NCBI RefSeq assembly: GCF_001039355.2
Contig: NW_019775516.1
Span: 235,470-299,469 of the forward strand
DNA length: 64,000 nt
DNA from: Lingula anatina
Lineage: Eukaryota > Brachiopoda > Lingulata > Lingulida > Lingulidae
Direction of reading: 5' to 3'
The notes under the pieces were generated by a model. It was not told where the DNA came from. It worked only from the letters and a program-made list of their open reading frames with translations, and did no database searches. Positions 14,539 to 28,265 of the stretch are shown one piece after another (position 1 is the stretch's first letter; each line of letters opens with the position of its first letter). A program made the translations under genes and the position numbers.

Positions 14539-15578
14539 CCCCCACACACACACTTTCATTTTCTTATCAATTTCTTTCTCTTTAACTTCAAGCTACATTT
14601 TCCTACCCTCCGTCCTTCTCTCCCCTTCATTTCTCTGCACACTGTTATCATGGTTCCTGACAAATTCCTGACTAACTAACCACATAAAGTAGAGGAAGAA
14701 CTGAGGAAGGCTATCTAGGAGATAATCTACAGCCTAGAGAACATCATGGTTAGCCAGACTCAGTTAGCCTGCTACTTACCTTTCATCTATCTCTGGTTTA
14801 CTACGACAACCTTTGCACCTAAAGTTTATCGCATTCATCTTGTGTGGGAGAATGTGCGTGCATGCACACTTTTATGCCTGTGTGCCTTTTCTGCTTTTCA
14901 TTTCTTTTATACATGATACATGATTTTACTGATTTTACTGGTGTAACTTACCAAAACAGCCATTCCATATTATGTTTCTGACATGTTTCTGAGCACAAGT
15001 ATTTATAGCAAGAGTGTCAGAAAAAAAAATGGCAAAAAAAAAAAAAACAATAAAATAAATAAATAATAATAACAATAAAATTATACCAAAAAATTACAAT
15101 AAAGACATCAATAAAACAAGAGGCCAATATTCATCTGTTGACCTATTAATCAACATATCTGTTCACCACAATCATCAGGTTGACATTATGACTATGGTGC
15201 ATGTCTACATTATAATCTGATGTGAGTGAGCTATTAGAGCTAGACTACATTCCACAGGATTAAGTCATTAAGTTCTGTGGTCAATGACAGCACTGTTATA
15301 GGGACCATTCCCAGATCCTATCATACTAACTGTGGATCAATCTATCTACTAGTATTCTCGCTAAATAAATTGCAATCAACTTAAGCAGCTTAGATGTCTG
15401 CCATGTCTACTGATGCTGTAAGGGGGGTAATTAATTGACTCCACTTTAATGACTGGTTTTAGATGTCTATATCATATGTACAGGTGATCTGACTTGATGA
15501 GTGCATTAAGTTGCAAGGGGGGGGGGGGGGACATCCAGATAAATTTGCAACAAAATCTTTCATTTAGCAAACTCTGAT

Positions 15579-15625
<47 letters not shown>

Positions 15626-17456
15626 NNNNNNNNNNNNNNNNNNNNNNNNNNNNNNNNNNNNNNNNNNNNNNNNNNNNNNNNNNNNNNNNNNNNNNNNNNN
15701 NNNNNNNNNNNNNNNNNNNNNNNNNNNNNNNNNNNNNNNNNNNNNNNNNNNNNNNNNNNNNNNNNNNNNNNNNNNNNNNNNNNNNNNNNNNNNNNNNNNN
15801 NNNNNNNNNNNNNNNNNNNNNNNNNNNNNNNNNNNNNNNNNNNNNNNNNNNNNNNNNNNNNNNNNNNNNNNNNNNNNNNNNNNNNNNNNNNNNNNNNNNN
15901 NNNNNNNNNNNNNNNNNNNNNNNNNNNNNNNNNNNNNNNNNNNNNNNNNNNNNNNNNNNNNNNNNNNNNNNNNNNNNNNNNNNNNNNNNNNNNNNNNNNN
16001 NNNNNNNNNNNNNNNNNNNNNNNNNNNNNNNNNNNNNNNNNNNNNNNNNNNNNNNNNNNNNNNNNNNNNNNNNNNNNNNNNNNNNNNNNNNNNNNNNNNN
16101 NNNNNNNNNNNNNNNNNNNNNNNNNNNNNNNNNNNNNNNNNNNNNNNNNNNNNNNNNNNNNNNNNNNNNNNNNNNNNNNNNNNNNNNNNNNNNNNNNNNN
16201 NNNNNNNNNNNNNNNNNNNNNNNNNNNNNNNNNNNNNNNNNNNNNNNNNNNNNNNNNNNNNNNNNNNNNNNNNNNNNNNNNNNNNNNNNNNNNNNNNNNN
16301 NNNNNNNNNNNNNNNNNNNNNNNNNNNNNNNNNNNNNNNNNNNNNNNNNNNNNNNNNNNNNNNNNNNNNNNNNNNNNNNNNNNNNNNNNNNNNNNNNNNN
16401 NNNNNNNNNNNNNNNNNNNNNNNNNNNNNNNNNNNNNNNNNNNNNNNNNNNNNNNNNNNNNNNNNNNNNNNNNNNNNNNNNNNNNNNNNNNNNNNNNNNN
16501 NNNNNNNNNNNNNNNNTGCACACTGTTATCATGGTTCCTGACAAATTCCTGACTAACTAACCACATAAAGTAGAGGAAGAACTGAGGAAGGCTATCTAGG
16601 AGATAATCTACAGCCTAGAGAACATCATGGTTAGCCAGACTCAGTTAGCCTGCTACTTACCTTTCATCTATCTCTGGTTTACTACGACAACCTTTGCACC
16701 TAAAGTTTATTGCATTCATCCTGTGTGGGAGAATGTGCGTGCATGCACGCTTTTATGCCTGTGTGCCTTTTCTGCTTTTCATTTCTTTTATACATGATAC
16801 ATGACTTTACTGAATGGTGTAACTTACCAAAACAGCCATTCCATATTATGTTTCTGACATGTTTCTGAGCACAAGTATTTATAGCAAGTGTCAGAAAAAA
16901 AAATGGCAAAAAAATAAATAAATAAATAAAATAAATAAATGATAATAACAATAAAATTATACCAAAAAATTACAATAAAGACATCAATAAAACAAGAGGT
17001 CAATATTCATCTGTTGAGCTATTAATCAACATATCTGTTCACCACAATCATCAGGTTGACATTATGACTATGGTGCATGTCTACATTATAATCTGATGTG
17101 AGTGAGCTATTAGAGCTAGACTACATTCCACAGGATTAAGTCATTAAGTTCTGTGGTCAATGACAGCTCTGTTATAGGGACCATTCCCAGATCCTATCAT
17201 ACTAACTGTGGATCAATCTATCTACTAGTATTCTCGCTAATTAAATTGCAATCAACTTAAGCAGCTTAGATGTCTGCCATGTCTACTGACGCTGTAAGGG
17301 GGGGTAATTAATTGACCCCACTTTAATGACTGGTTTTAGATGTCTATATCATATGTACAGGTGATCTGACTTGATGAGTGCATTAAGTTGCAGGGGGGGG
17401 GGAGAGCATCCAGATAAATTTGCAACAAAATCTTTCATTTAGCAAACTCTGATCCA

Positions 17457-17498
<42 letters not shown>

Positions 17499-19289
17499 CA
17501 CAATGCATAGTTAAGGCAAGTAATATAAGATCTGGCTGACTGTAGCTTCCTAAGTTACAGTGCTAAGAGTGTCTCCCTACATTTACCAACACACCATTAG
17601 AGCTGATACTGCAAACATTGGGTTAATAACAACAAACGCTCTCAGCAGTCATTGCATGAAAATTCGACCTTGCTGGCAAACTGCACACAAAGTACTCTAG
17701 CCAGACGGTCAAATAATGTCCAGTCTAATCCTTGGCTATGTCCACTGACATGACTGGACGTCACTTAATGGCATGTTTACACTTTCACCCCATTTCCATA
17801 GATTTTTAGATCGATCTATCCCTGTGGGGAGTCTCACTAGATTACTGTCAGCTTGGCCGGCTTAAGCTTCTGTCCCGCCTACTAAAAGCTGTAAGGGGGT
17901 AATTAACTATGGTGCCCGCTCGGCTGACTGCAATTTAGCCTGAACCCCCAGGGAGTTAGGTCGATCTAAAACTTAATCTCTAGATCGATCTAAATCTCTG
18001 GGATAGCACCCTTTGTCATATGAGATCAGTATGTTCTAACATGGTACAAAAGGAAAATGGGTTGGTGAATTTCTTTACTACATGTGTAGTACAGTGTCGC
18101 GTGTGAGTATGTGCATGTGTGTGCAAACATATGAGAGAAGAAGGAGGAGTGGTCCCATCTCTGGTATATTCAAACCCCATAAATAATATATTCATGTCTT
18201 CCTGACTCTAACCACTCTAGTTTAAATCCTGCTTCAGTTAAAAAAGAGATATAATTTTGTGTTGAGAGAAAAAATATACAGTAGGAAGAAATCGCCCAGT
18301 GCACTGAGGACTGATATATGGAGCAGCTTAAATGGGAAAACTACTAATAGTATTAAATTAGCCAGAGAGACACTATTTCTAAGAACTGCTGATCAACATT
18401 TATGATACAAACTAATGTGACTTATTCATGAATGAAAATCTATAGCACAGTCGGACTACAGAATGCCCAACTAAGGCATCTAGACAAAGGTTAATCCAAC
18501 CATCACCAGATTAAATCAGTGGAAAAGACCAGCACTGGGCATTAGATGAAATGTTTCTTAAGTAAAAATCTATAACTTACCAGTGGTACCAAATCTAAAC
18601 AATATAAAGATAACACACAAAAACACAAACATACACACAGAATAAACTCTTATCTTATCTTACCAGTGGTACCAAATCTAAACAATATAAAGATAACACA
18701 CACAAACACAAACATACACACAGACACGCATGCATGCACGCGCACACACACACACACACACACATGCAGGCTTCATATTATAACTAAGACACATAATGAA
18801 TTTGTCTTTAACAAGATTTCAATACAAGCAAATGAAATCAACATTTATCATCTTCCCTGAACCAGCCCTAAGTAAAAATCTATACTCTGAAATTCACAGG
18901 CTCTCTCCTCGTCCAAGAGAAACCGCAGGAAGAATATTGTCATCGTTATGGAGGAATCAATATTTGCCCCTTACAATTAGAAGGTCTGGAGATAATGAAG
19001 AGGTGTTGTAGTGTTCCACAGAGTTGGTGGCTGGATAGGAGATCAGAGAGAACTGTGGCTGGCTGAGCAGTGCCGACTTGGAACACACTGAACCATGTGT
19101 AGATTAGAAAGAGCACATGTCATTGTAATATATGCCTTCAGTGCTTGGTGAACTTACTAGTACTGTTGTTATTATTATGTAATTCAGACACAAATAAGCC
19201 TAATGCAGAGCTGTGAATTTGAAAGAATGGGAAACTTTCAATCTATGGAATATATTAACATATTTTAGTCACAGTTCATAAAGTTGGGA

Positions 19290-19320
<31 letters not shown>

Positions 19321-21986
19321 ACATAGACAGCAGTGGTCACTGGGTCTGTTATGTGATGACACAGAATTTACTTTGTAAACAAACAGATGGACATCATTAT
19401 TTCCATGTCAAAGTCTTCAGCTGTCAAATACTAACTGGAGGATATAAATATGTCAGAGTTTGAAATATTAGCATACAGATAAGCACTGGATTCATCTTAC
19501 ACCATTCAAAAACATACATACAGCAAATAAACTAAAACGGATCATGTTCATTCAACAGTTTTCCCAATTATCCTATTGATGAACCCCCCCCCACCATTTC
19601 TCCTTGGTACATTGTACTCAATCATAAGAATAGATATATATTTTGAAGAGACTGAATGAAAAACATCTAGTCTTATTTGACAAGTATCAATATCTGTGTT
19701 AAAGCCACAATGGTATATCTACCAATGGTAAGTTATAATGTATGAATCAAAACTACATTTCAGTATAATGTGTCTTACATGAGCAAGCACTTCTTTATTG
19801 AAATAAATAAATATTCACCCATAATAATGTAATGAGTCTGTATTCTAAACATTTGACAAAAAGTTATTCAAAATGATTCAACAAATTAACCACTTCCAGA
19901 CTACCAGACAGATAATAACCACAGTAAAAAACGCATTTTCCCCCATCAATATTTATTTGCCATTTGATCAAATCTCCATTCAGCATTTCATCAGCAAATT
20001 TACCTCATCAGTACTGGTTTTGAGGGGGAATGATAAGCTCTCTTGGGTATTGAACTTAGGATAAAGGTGACTGGATGAAAATGGCAATTTACATCAAACA
20101 TTCTAATTACCCAGGCTTTGAATAAATAAAGACTGACTGTCAGAGCTACACTTAGATAAGTAGCAAAATAAAACAAATATTTTTCACATAACCTACATAC
20201 CATTATGCTGACACGAGCCGGCTATCATCATATGACAAATGTCATAAATAATAAATTTGAAGTGAACAAGTCAAAAAGTGTACGGTACTTAATAAGAGTT
20301 TTCAAGCAGACTACATTTATTTTTATAACTAATTTAACAGTAACTGAAACTAAATAATTTTAGTGATGAAATCAATGTTCTTAGAAACAATACATTTCTT
20401 ACCTTCCTAACAAAATGTCTCTCTGAGAAATTTGTAAAAACTATCAAGTTTGTTTGAAAACATTTCATTAAATACCATATCCACTGCTACCTCTTTGCAC
20501 ATATTAAGTGGTTTGTTTCTAAATGTATCCACATAACACAGGCCTACCCAACTACCAGACTCGGCACCTAAGGATCCTGAATTAACTGGTATATTGGACC
20601 GCACTACCCGTTTTCAAGGTGTGTGTCAGATCGCATTTCGGAGTATCAGCCAGNCCTGTCCTGCCTACTAAAAGCTGTAAGGGGGTAATTAACTATGGTG
20701 CCCGCTCGGCTGACTGCAATTTAGCCTGAACCCCCAGGGAGTTAGGTCGATCTAAAACTTAATCCCTAGATCGATCTAAATCTCTGGGAAAGCACCCTTT
20801 GTCATATGAGATCAGTATGTTCTAACATGGTACAAAAGGAAAATGGGTTGATGAATTTCTTTACTACATGTGTAGTACAGTGTCGCGTGTGAGTATGTGC
20901 ATGTGTGTGCAAACATATGAGAGAAGAGGGAGGAGTGGTCTGGTATATTCAAACCCCATAAATAATATATTCATGTCTTCCTGACTCTAACCACTCTAGT
21001 TTAAATCCTGCTTCAATTAAAAGAGATATAATTTTGTGTTGAGAGAAAAAATGTACAGTAGGAAGAAATCGCCCAGTGCACTGAAGACTGATATATGGAG
21101 CAGCTTCAATGGGAAAAACTACTAATAGTATTAAATTAGCCAGAGAGACACTATTTCTAAGAACTGCTGATCAACATTTATGATACAAACTAATGTGACT
21201 TATTCATGAATGAAAATCTATAGCACAGTTGGACTACAGAATGCCCAACTTAAGCGTCTAGACAAAGGTTAATCCAACCATCACCAGATTAAATCAGTAG
21301 AAAAGACCAGCACTGGGCATTAGATGAAATGTTTCTTAAGTAAAAATCTATAACTAACCAGTGGTACCAAATCTAAACAATATAAAGATAACACACACAA
21401 ACACAAACATACACACAGACACGCATGCACGCACGCACACACACACACACACACACACACGCAGGCATCATTTTATAACTAAGACACATAATGAATTTGT
21501 CTTTAACAAGATTTCAATACATGCAAATGAAATCAACATTTATCATCTTCCCTGAACCAGCCCTAAGTAAAAATCTATACTCTGAAATTCACAGGCTCTC
21601 TCCTCGTCCAAGAGAAACTGCAGGAAGAATATTGTCATCGTTATGGAGGAATCAATATTTGCCCCTTACAATTAGAAGGTCTGGAGATAATGAAGAGGTA
21701 TTGTAATGTTCCACAGAGTTGGTGGCTGGATAGGAGATCAGAGAGAACTGTGGCTGGCTGAGCAGTGACGATTTGGAACACAATGAACCATGTGTAGATT
21801 AGAAAGAGCACATGTCATTGTAATATATGCCTTCAGTGCTTGGTGAACTTACTAGTACTATACCGTTGTTATTATTATGTAATTCAGACACAAACAAGCC
21901 TAATGCAGAGTTGTGAATTTGAAAGAATGGGAAACTCTAAATCTATGGAATATATAACATATTTTAGTCATAGTTCATAAGTTGGG

Positions 21987-22030
<44 letters not shown>

Positions 22031-24992
22031 ATATGGACTGCAGTGGTCACTGGGTCAGTTATGTGATGACACAGAATTTATTTTGTAAACAAACAGATGG
22101 ACATCATTATTTCCATGTCAAAGTCTTTAGCTGTCAAATACTAACTGGAGGATATAAATATGTCAGAGTTTGAAATATTAGCATACAGATAAGCACTGGA
22201 TTCATCTTACACCATTCAAAAACATACATACAGCAAATAAACTGAAACGGATCATGTTCATTCAACAGTTTTCCCAATCATCCTATTGATGAAACCCCCC
22301 CCCCCCCCCCACCATTTCTCCTTGGTACATTGTACTCAATCATAAGATATATATTTTGAAGAGACTGAATGAAAAACATCTAGTCTTATTTGACAAGTAT
22401 CAATATCTGTGTTAAAGCCACAATGGTATATCTACCAATGGTAAGTTATAATGTATGAATCAAAAATACATTTCAGTATAATGTGTCTTACATGAGCAAG
22501 CACTTCTTTATTAAAATAAATAAATATTCACCCATAATAATGTAATGAGTCTGTATTCTAAACATTTGACAAAAAGTTATCCAAAATGATTCTACAAATT
22601 AACCACTTCCAGACTACCAGACAGATAATAACCACAGTAAAAAACGCATTTTCCCCCATCAATATTTATTTGCCATTTGATCAAATCTCCATTCAGCATT
22701 TCATCAGCAAATTTACCTCATCAGTACTGGTTTTGAGGGGGAATGATAAGCTCTCTTGGGTATTGAACTTAGGATAAAGGTGACTGGATGAAAATGGCAA
22801 TTTTCATCAAACATTCTAATTACCCAGGCTTTGAATAAATAAAGACTGACTGTCAGAGCTACACTTAGATAAGTAGCGAAATAAAACAAATATTTTTCAC
22901 ATAACCTACATACCATTATGCTGACACGAGTCAGCTATCATCATATGACAAATTTCATAAATAATAAATTTGAAGTGAACAAGTCAAAAAGTGTACGGTA
23001 CTTAATAAGAGTTTTCAAGCAGACTATATTTATTTTTATAACTAATTTAACAGTAACTGAAACTAAATAATTTTAGTGATGAAATCAATGTTCTTAGAAA
23101 CAATACATTTCTTACCTTCCTAACAAAATGTCTCTCTGAGAAATTTGTAAAAACTATCAAGTTTGTTTGAAAACATTTCCACTGCTACCTCTTTGCACAT
23201 ATTAAGTGGTTTGTTTCTAAATGTATCAACATAACTGTCTATTATAAAAATGTGTTTGTGCATACGTGTACCGTGTAAGCATGTGCATGCATGCATTAAG
23301 GACCAATGTTGCATATTCAATTGTACTCCAAACCCTAGATATCGTTTCAGTTAAACACGAGTACTGAAGCAGAAAAATGATGATAATCTAAACATCCATG
23401 CTCTGTCAATAATACCTGTTTGTTTCTTCCAGTTCTGTACAAAGAGGCAGGTTTATTAATGAAGTAGATCTATATTTGACCACAACTAACTCTTTGTATT
23501 AAATAAGCAGTCCTTGTATATATCTTAAATCTCAAAACATCTTCATTATAAGAGACATGAACAGGGACACAGGCCTCCGACATAAATCAATGCCTAAGTG
23601 ACAGAGCTATTTTCATGTCTAAAAAAGAGGGTTTTTAATCAATAAACATAAGCAGATGTCGCATACAGCAAGCAAATATGTTTGAATTAATCAGTGTAGA
23701 AATTGTGTAACAGTATCACCCTAATGGTTTCATTTTTAGTTAAATTATAAAGCAGAGAATTAACATGAATTCTAGACAACACAGAAAAAAGTGCCAGCAT
23801 GAAAATTCTCGTGCTCCTAAAGCAAGCCATACAGGCTAAATCGATAACCAGTTCAAATGTAATACTTCATCACCAGACAGACTGATCACTGGTGTAATTG
23901 ACGATTTTCGAGGAACAAAACAGAGCTGTACATAAATCATCTCATTTGTCTCTTTGCCATTCAACGTATACAAGTACTAAACACACCAGTGAAGGCGATA
24001 CAGACTGACGACATCCATTATATATGTGTCATATACACATATGCCTGTACAATGACACTGACAGTTGTTCATGCATGACGCTGTAAGACACCTACAGTGT
24101 AGTTTACCATATAAAAGAGGAAAACATGCCTGAAACCATGACCACTTAATCCACAACTCAGACACCTCCAGATATTCCTATGATGGAAAAAAAACAACAC
24201 ACACTTACGTGTGGCGAGGTCTTGTTTTTGTGTGCGAGTGCGTTTGGACACGCGTAGGGACGTGTTGCGCGCGAGTCCCTTAGGCCTGCTAATTTCGATG
24301 CTACCACCCTCCATCTTCCCTGCTGCTATCCTATCACCTCCACTCTGTGGACAATACACACAAAGCAGCCTGAAGGGTGGTCAGTGAAATCTTCAGGGAG
24401 AGACGGAGGAAAAGCAGCAGTCTTATGTTGAATTTTGATGCCTTCACCACTTTTGTTGTCCTTTTATTATCTTCAGCAATATTTCAGTAGACTGCAAGGT
24501 TTAATTCTCCTAATTGTTATTAATGTTTTAGCAGATATTAAAATAGTTAATACATCCAAAGGAGACAAGCACTACTTTAAAACAATTATTCCAAGTGATA
24601 AGAATCAATTTTCATTCATTTTGCTCTTACTCAAACTCAGCATCAACAAACTTTATCCATCTTAATCACATTTATTTATTTCACATTTCTTATCCATTAT
24701 TTATAACCAAGTGAGCAATCAGCCTTTGCATTATTTTCCCCTCTCCCTCTCCCCTAGATCTCTGTGGTCACCCCCATGTTGCACTATGAAAGTTCAGTGA
24801 TGTGAGACAGCAAACTGGCAGCTGGTCCACAGAACAACAAAGGGAGAGGCAGATGGAAATGACAGGTGCAAGGTGAAAAGCAAACAAGACCTTTCAAAGA
24901 GTATTACTTCACACTGGCAAAGAGGTGAATGAATCACTGGCAGATTGACTTGCATTTGACTGCTGCATTTTTTCTCAGTTACATAAGCATGA

Positions 24993-25039
<47 letters not shown>

Positions 25040-25376
25040 AGGGGGAGTTAATGAGATTATCAAATTCAATCAACAAATAAGTTTATTATCTTGCACCCCC
25101 ACCTTCTATAAATCTGTTTTATGATAACAAAAATGGAAATAAAATTCTAATTCTTGTTTCAGAGTGAATGAAAGGAGCTGAAAATAATGAGAGGAGCTAA
25201 CTAAATTTGCCTGTCAACCTTTGCAAATATGTTTAATACTGTTTGATAATACTTACCCCACAACTACCCTACCATTTTCACATTTTCCTATATTATCCAT
25301 GATTTTTCTTTCTTTTTTTCTAATGTTTAAGCTGTCCTATTTTCAAATTTTAATCTTAGATAGTAATGTAACTTCT

Positions 25377-25420
<44 letters not shown>

Positions 25421-27631
25421 TGTGTGTGTGTGTGCGTACGTGCGTGTGTTATAAATGTGATGGCTGAATATTGAACCTTATCTTTTTTAATTATCTGCAT
25501 CTTATCACAAGTATTCAAAGAAAACAGCAGTAACTGATACACAGCATATGCCGGATTTCCTACAACACTAATCATTTTTGCTAAATCTCTTTCCGATTCC
25601 ACCTTCCGTTAAAAAATTTTATTTCTTAAAAGTACGGATGACAATTAATATGTAAAACATTTTTGGCTAATTCTTGGGCCTTGCGTTTATAATCAACAAG
25701 GAAACTGATATGATAAGCTATTTCCTGACCTGGTGTAAGGTACTTGCTCAATAAATTTGAGTAACATGAATTCAGGGTTATTTCTTCAAAATTGTTTAAG
25801 TAATTAGTGAATTCAAAAGCTGGCTGGCTAGCTTTATGTCAGACAGTCCATCATTGTGGGAATCTAAAAATGATAATTATTGGAAAAAGTGAAGGAATAA
25901 GAAAACGGTATAGTGTTTGAAGATTCTAAGCCATTACCATATATTCAAGTAGTGTAAAGTGTACAAGGCAGGTGTCATACTAAGTTCCTTCAACACAAAT
26001 TATATAAAATAGGTGTAACTCTTGCCAAATAGAATCAAGATAAGACATATCACATAAGCAATATAAATAGATAATTAAAAGCCTTGCCAACAGGGATGTA
26101 TTGAAAATGCACAGAATATCCAGGCTCTTAAGCAGGGATGGTTGGGGGGGGGGTTCTGGAAAATTTCTGCTCAGAATCTAAATGACAACTATGTTTAAAT
26201 GCCATTTCTCAAAGTGGGTCAATTAAAACAATAAAAATGTCCAGTTTTTCAGAAAAAAAGCCCCTCCCCTCTATCCACCCTCTGGCCACAAACCTGATAT
26301 GAAAGGTAAAATAAAAATGTGCTTGTGACACTGTATCATACTTCCTTCTTAGACGCAGAGAGTACGCCGTCCAGTGAAAAGAGGCCTTTAGACAGTAAAT
26401 TTTATAGGTGTGACTCTTGCTTAAATAGAAACTAGATAGGCTATAATATTGGAATGATGACGCATCTTAATTCAAGTGACAACACACAGATAGAAAACTA
26501 AGCATCTTAACTGCAGGATTTGACATTGTGCGACCATGGCAACCGCGGTGATAATGTACCGACGATAGCCAAGTTTTTCTTTCCCATCCCACAGCGGTAG
26601 ATTCCAGGTATATGGAGGGAATCATAAATAACAGCACCCAGCTGAATACAATATCATTCACTCCGCCAGCTATGAGCTATGGTACATTACCAGGGCCTCT
26701 CACTAAATCAAACCATTTCACAACACAGCGATAAGAGCAAACGGTTGAAGTATTTGCATCGTAATTTTTTATAAAGACTTCTATTCTGAATCAGTGAAAT
26801 AAAACCTTCTGCTTCACTGAAAGAAAATCATCTGTTTTGTACCAAATAAAAAAGAAGAATGTTTCAATATCATATTTCACCAACAAGAGGGCTTAGGAAG
26901 ACCTCAAGGTTGCTGTCAGCCAGTGGATATTGCATCTCTAATAAAAATCATAACCAATTTCTCCATTAACGCAAAGGTCACTGACATTAGAGGCACTCTG
27001 AAGTTGAAATACATGCACTCGCCTGCCTGTACACAGGCATAATGGAATCACATTAGCCAGAAAATTGGGTTTGATACTAAAAAGCACTTGGTATTTAGCA
27101 GTTAAATATGCAATAAAAGCAGGCTCGGTTGGACTGAAAAGTTAGATATGTATTTTGCAGTGAAAAATATATTATTTAAGCTACTGAGTAAAGCAAAAAA
27201 AAAAAAAAAAATTGATAATGGAGCCAGCCAAGCGTGGGTCCCACTGTTCTTTGTTCTATAACATAAAGCTTAGCAAGTGCAGAGAACAACCAATAAAGAA
27301 AAGACCAGGAACGCTGCATATCAATCATAGTGCTGAAACTCAAGCTGGTACGGAGTGATGAAATTGATGTATTTCCTTTGTATAGAGGAGAAAAAAATAA
27401 AACTCGTGGGATGTGAACTAGGTCAACTAAATAAGTTATAATGTTACGTATTTCCCGTATAAGTGGGTTACAGGCTTTCTTGTGATGTTAAAAAACAGGA
27501 AGGCTTTCTCGTCACATAAATGTGTACATGTATTTCAGCACAAGTTACTGACATTTCTGCTATAAGTCTTATCCCAATTCTTAAGCTGCAATGCTCACAA
27601 TTTTGAAAAGAAACAGTGTACAGTATGCTCA

Positions 27632-27672
<41 letters not shown>

Positions 27673-28230
27673 TTTTTTTTTAAATAGTNTTGTCCTTTTA
27701 TTATCTTCAGCAATATTTCAGTAGACTGCAAGGTTTAATTCTCCTAATTGTTATTAATGTTTTAGCAGATATTAAAATAGTTAATACATCCAAAGGAGAC
27801 AAGCACTACTTTTAAAACAATTATTCCAAGTGATAAGAATCAATTTTCATTCATTTTGCTCTTACTCAAACTCAGCATCAACAAACTTTATCCATCTTAA
27901 TCACATTTATTTATTTCACATTTCTTATCCATTATTTATAACCAAGTGAGCAATCAGCCTGCGCATTATCTTCCCCTCTCCCTCTCCCCCTAGATCTCTG
28001 TGGTCACCCCCATGTTGCACTATGAAAGTTCAGTGATGTGAGACAGCAAACTGGCAGCTGGTCCACAGAACAACAAAGGGAGAGGCAGATGGAAATGACA
28101 GGTGCAAGGTGGAAAGCAAACAAGACCTTTCAAAGAGTATTACTTCACACTGGCAAAGAGGTGAATGAATCACTGGCAGATATTGACTTGCATTTGACGG
28201 CTGCATTTTTTCTCAGTTATGTAAGCATGA

Positions 28231-28265
<35 letters not shown>

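Larger units (their letters stand above)
14637..17494 (+). repeat. Tandem duplication flanking an n gap (14637-15625 and 16517-17494)
   Basis: Both copies begin gcacactgttatcatggttc and end in a (GA)n tract. The first runs into the n gap from its (GA)n; the second starts right after the gap. They differ by small indels, for example in the A-rich stretch near 15020 and 16910. Each carries a diverged fold-back MITE. Confidence 0.8.

Noticed and set aside
15472-16566. Long minus-strand ORFs across the n run (also 49733-50913 on both strands)
   Set aside because: Most residues are unknown because the frame runs through assembly gaps; the ends are (GA)n and poly(C/G) translations.
20398-20604. 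Minus-strand ORF ending next to a good donor (GGAAG|GTAAGAAATG), also at 23111
   Set aside because: A stop codon precedes the donor and the peptide is not recognisable; possibly an untranslated exon, but unsupported.
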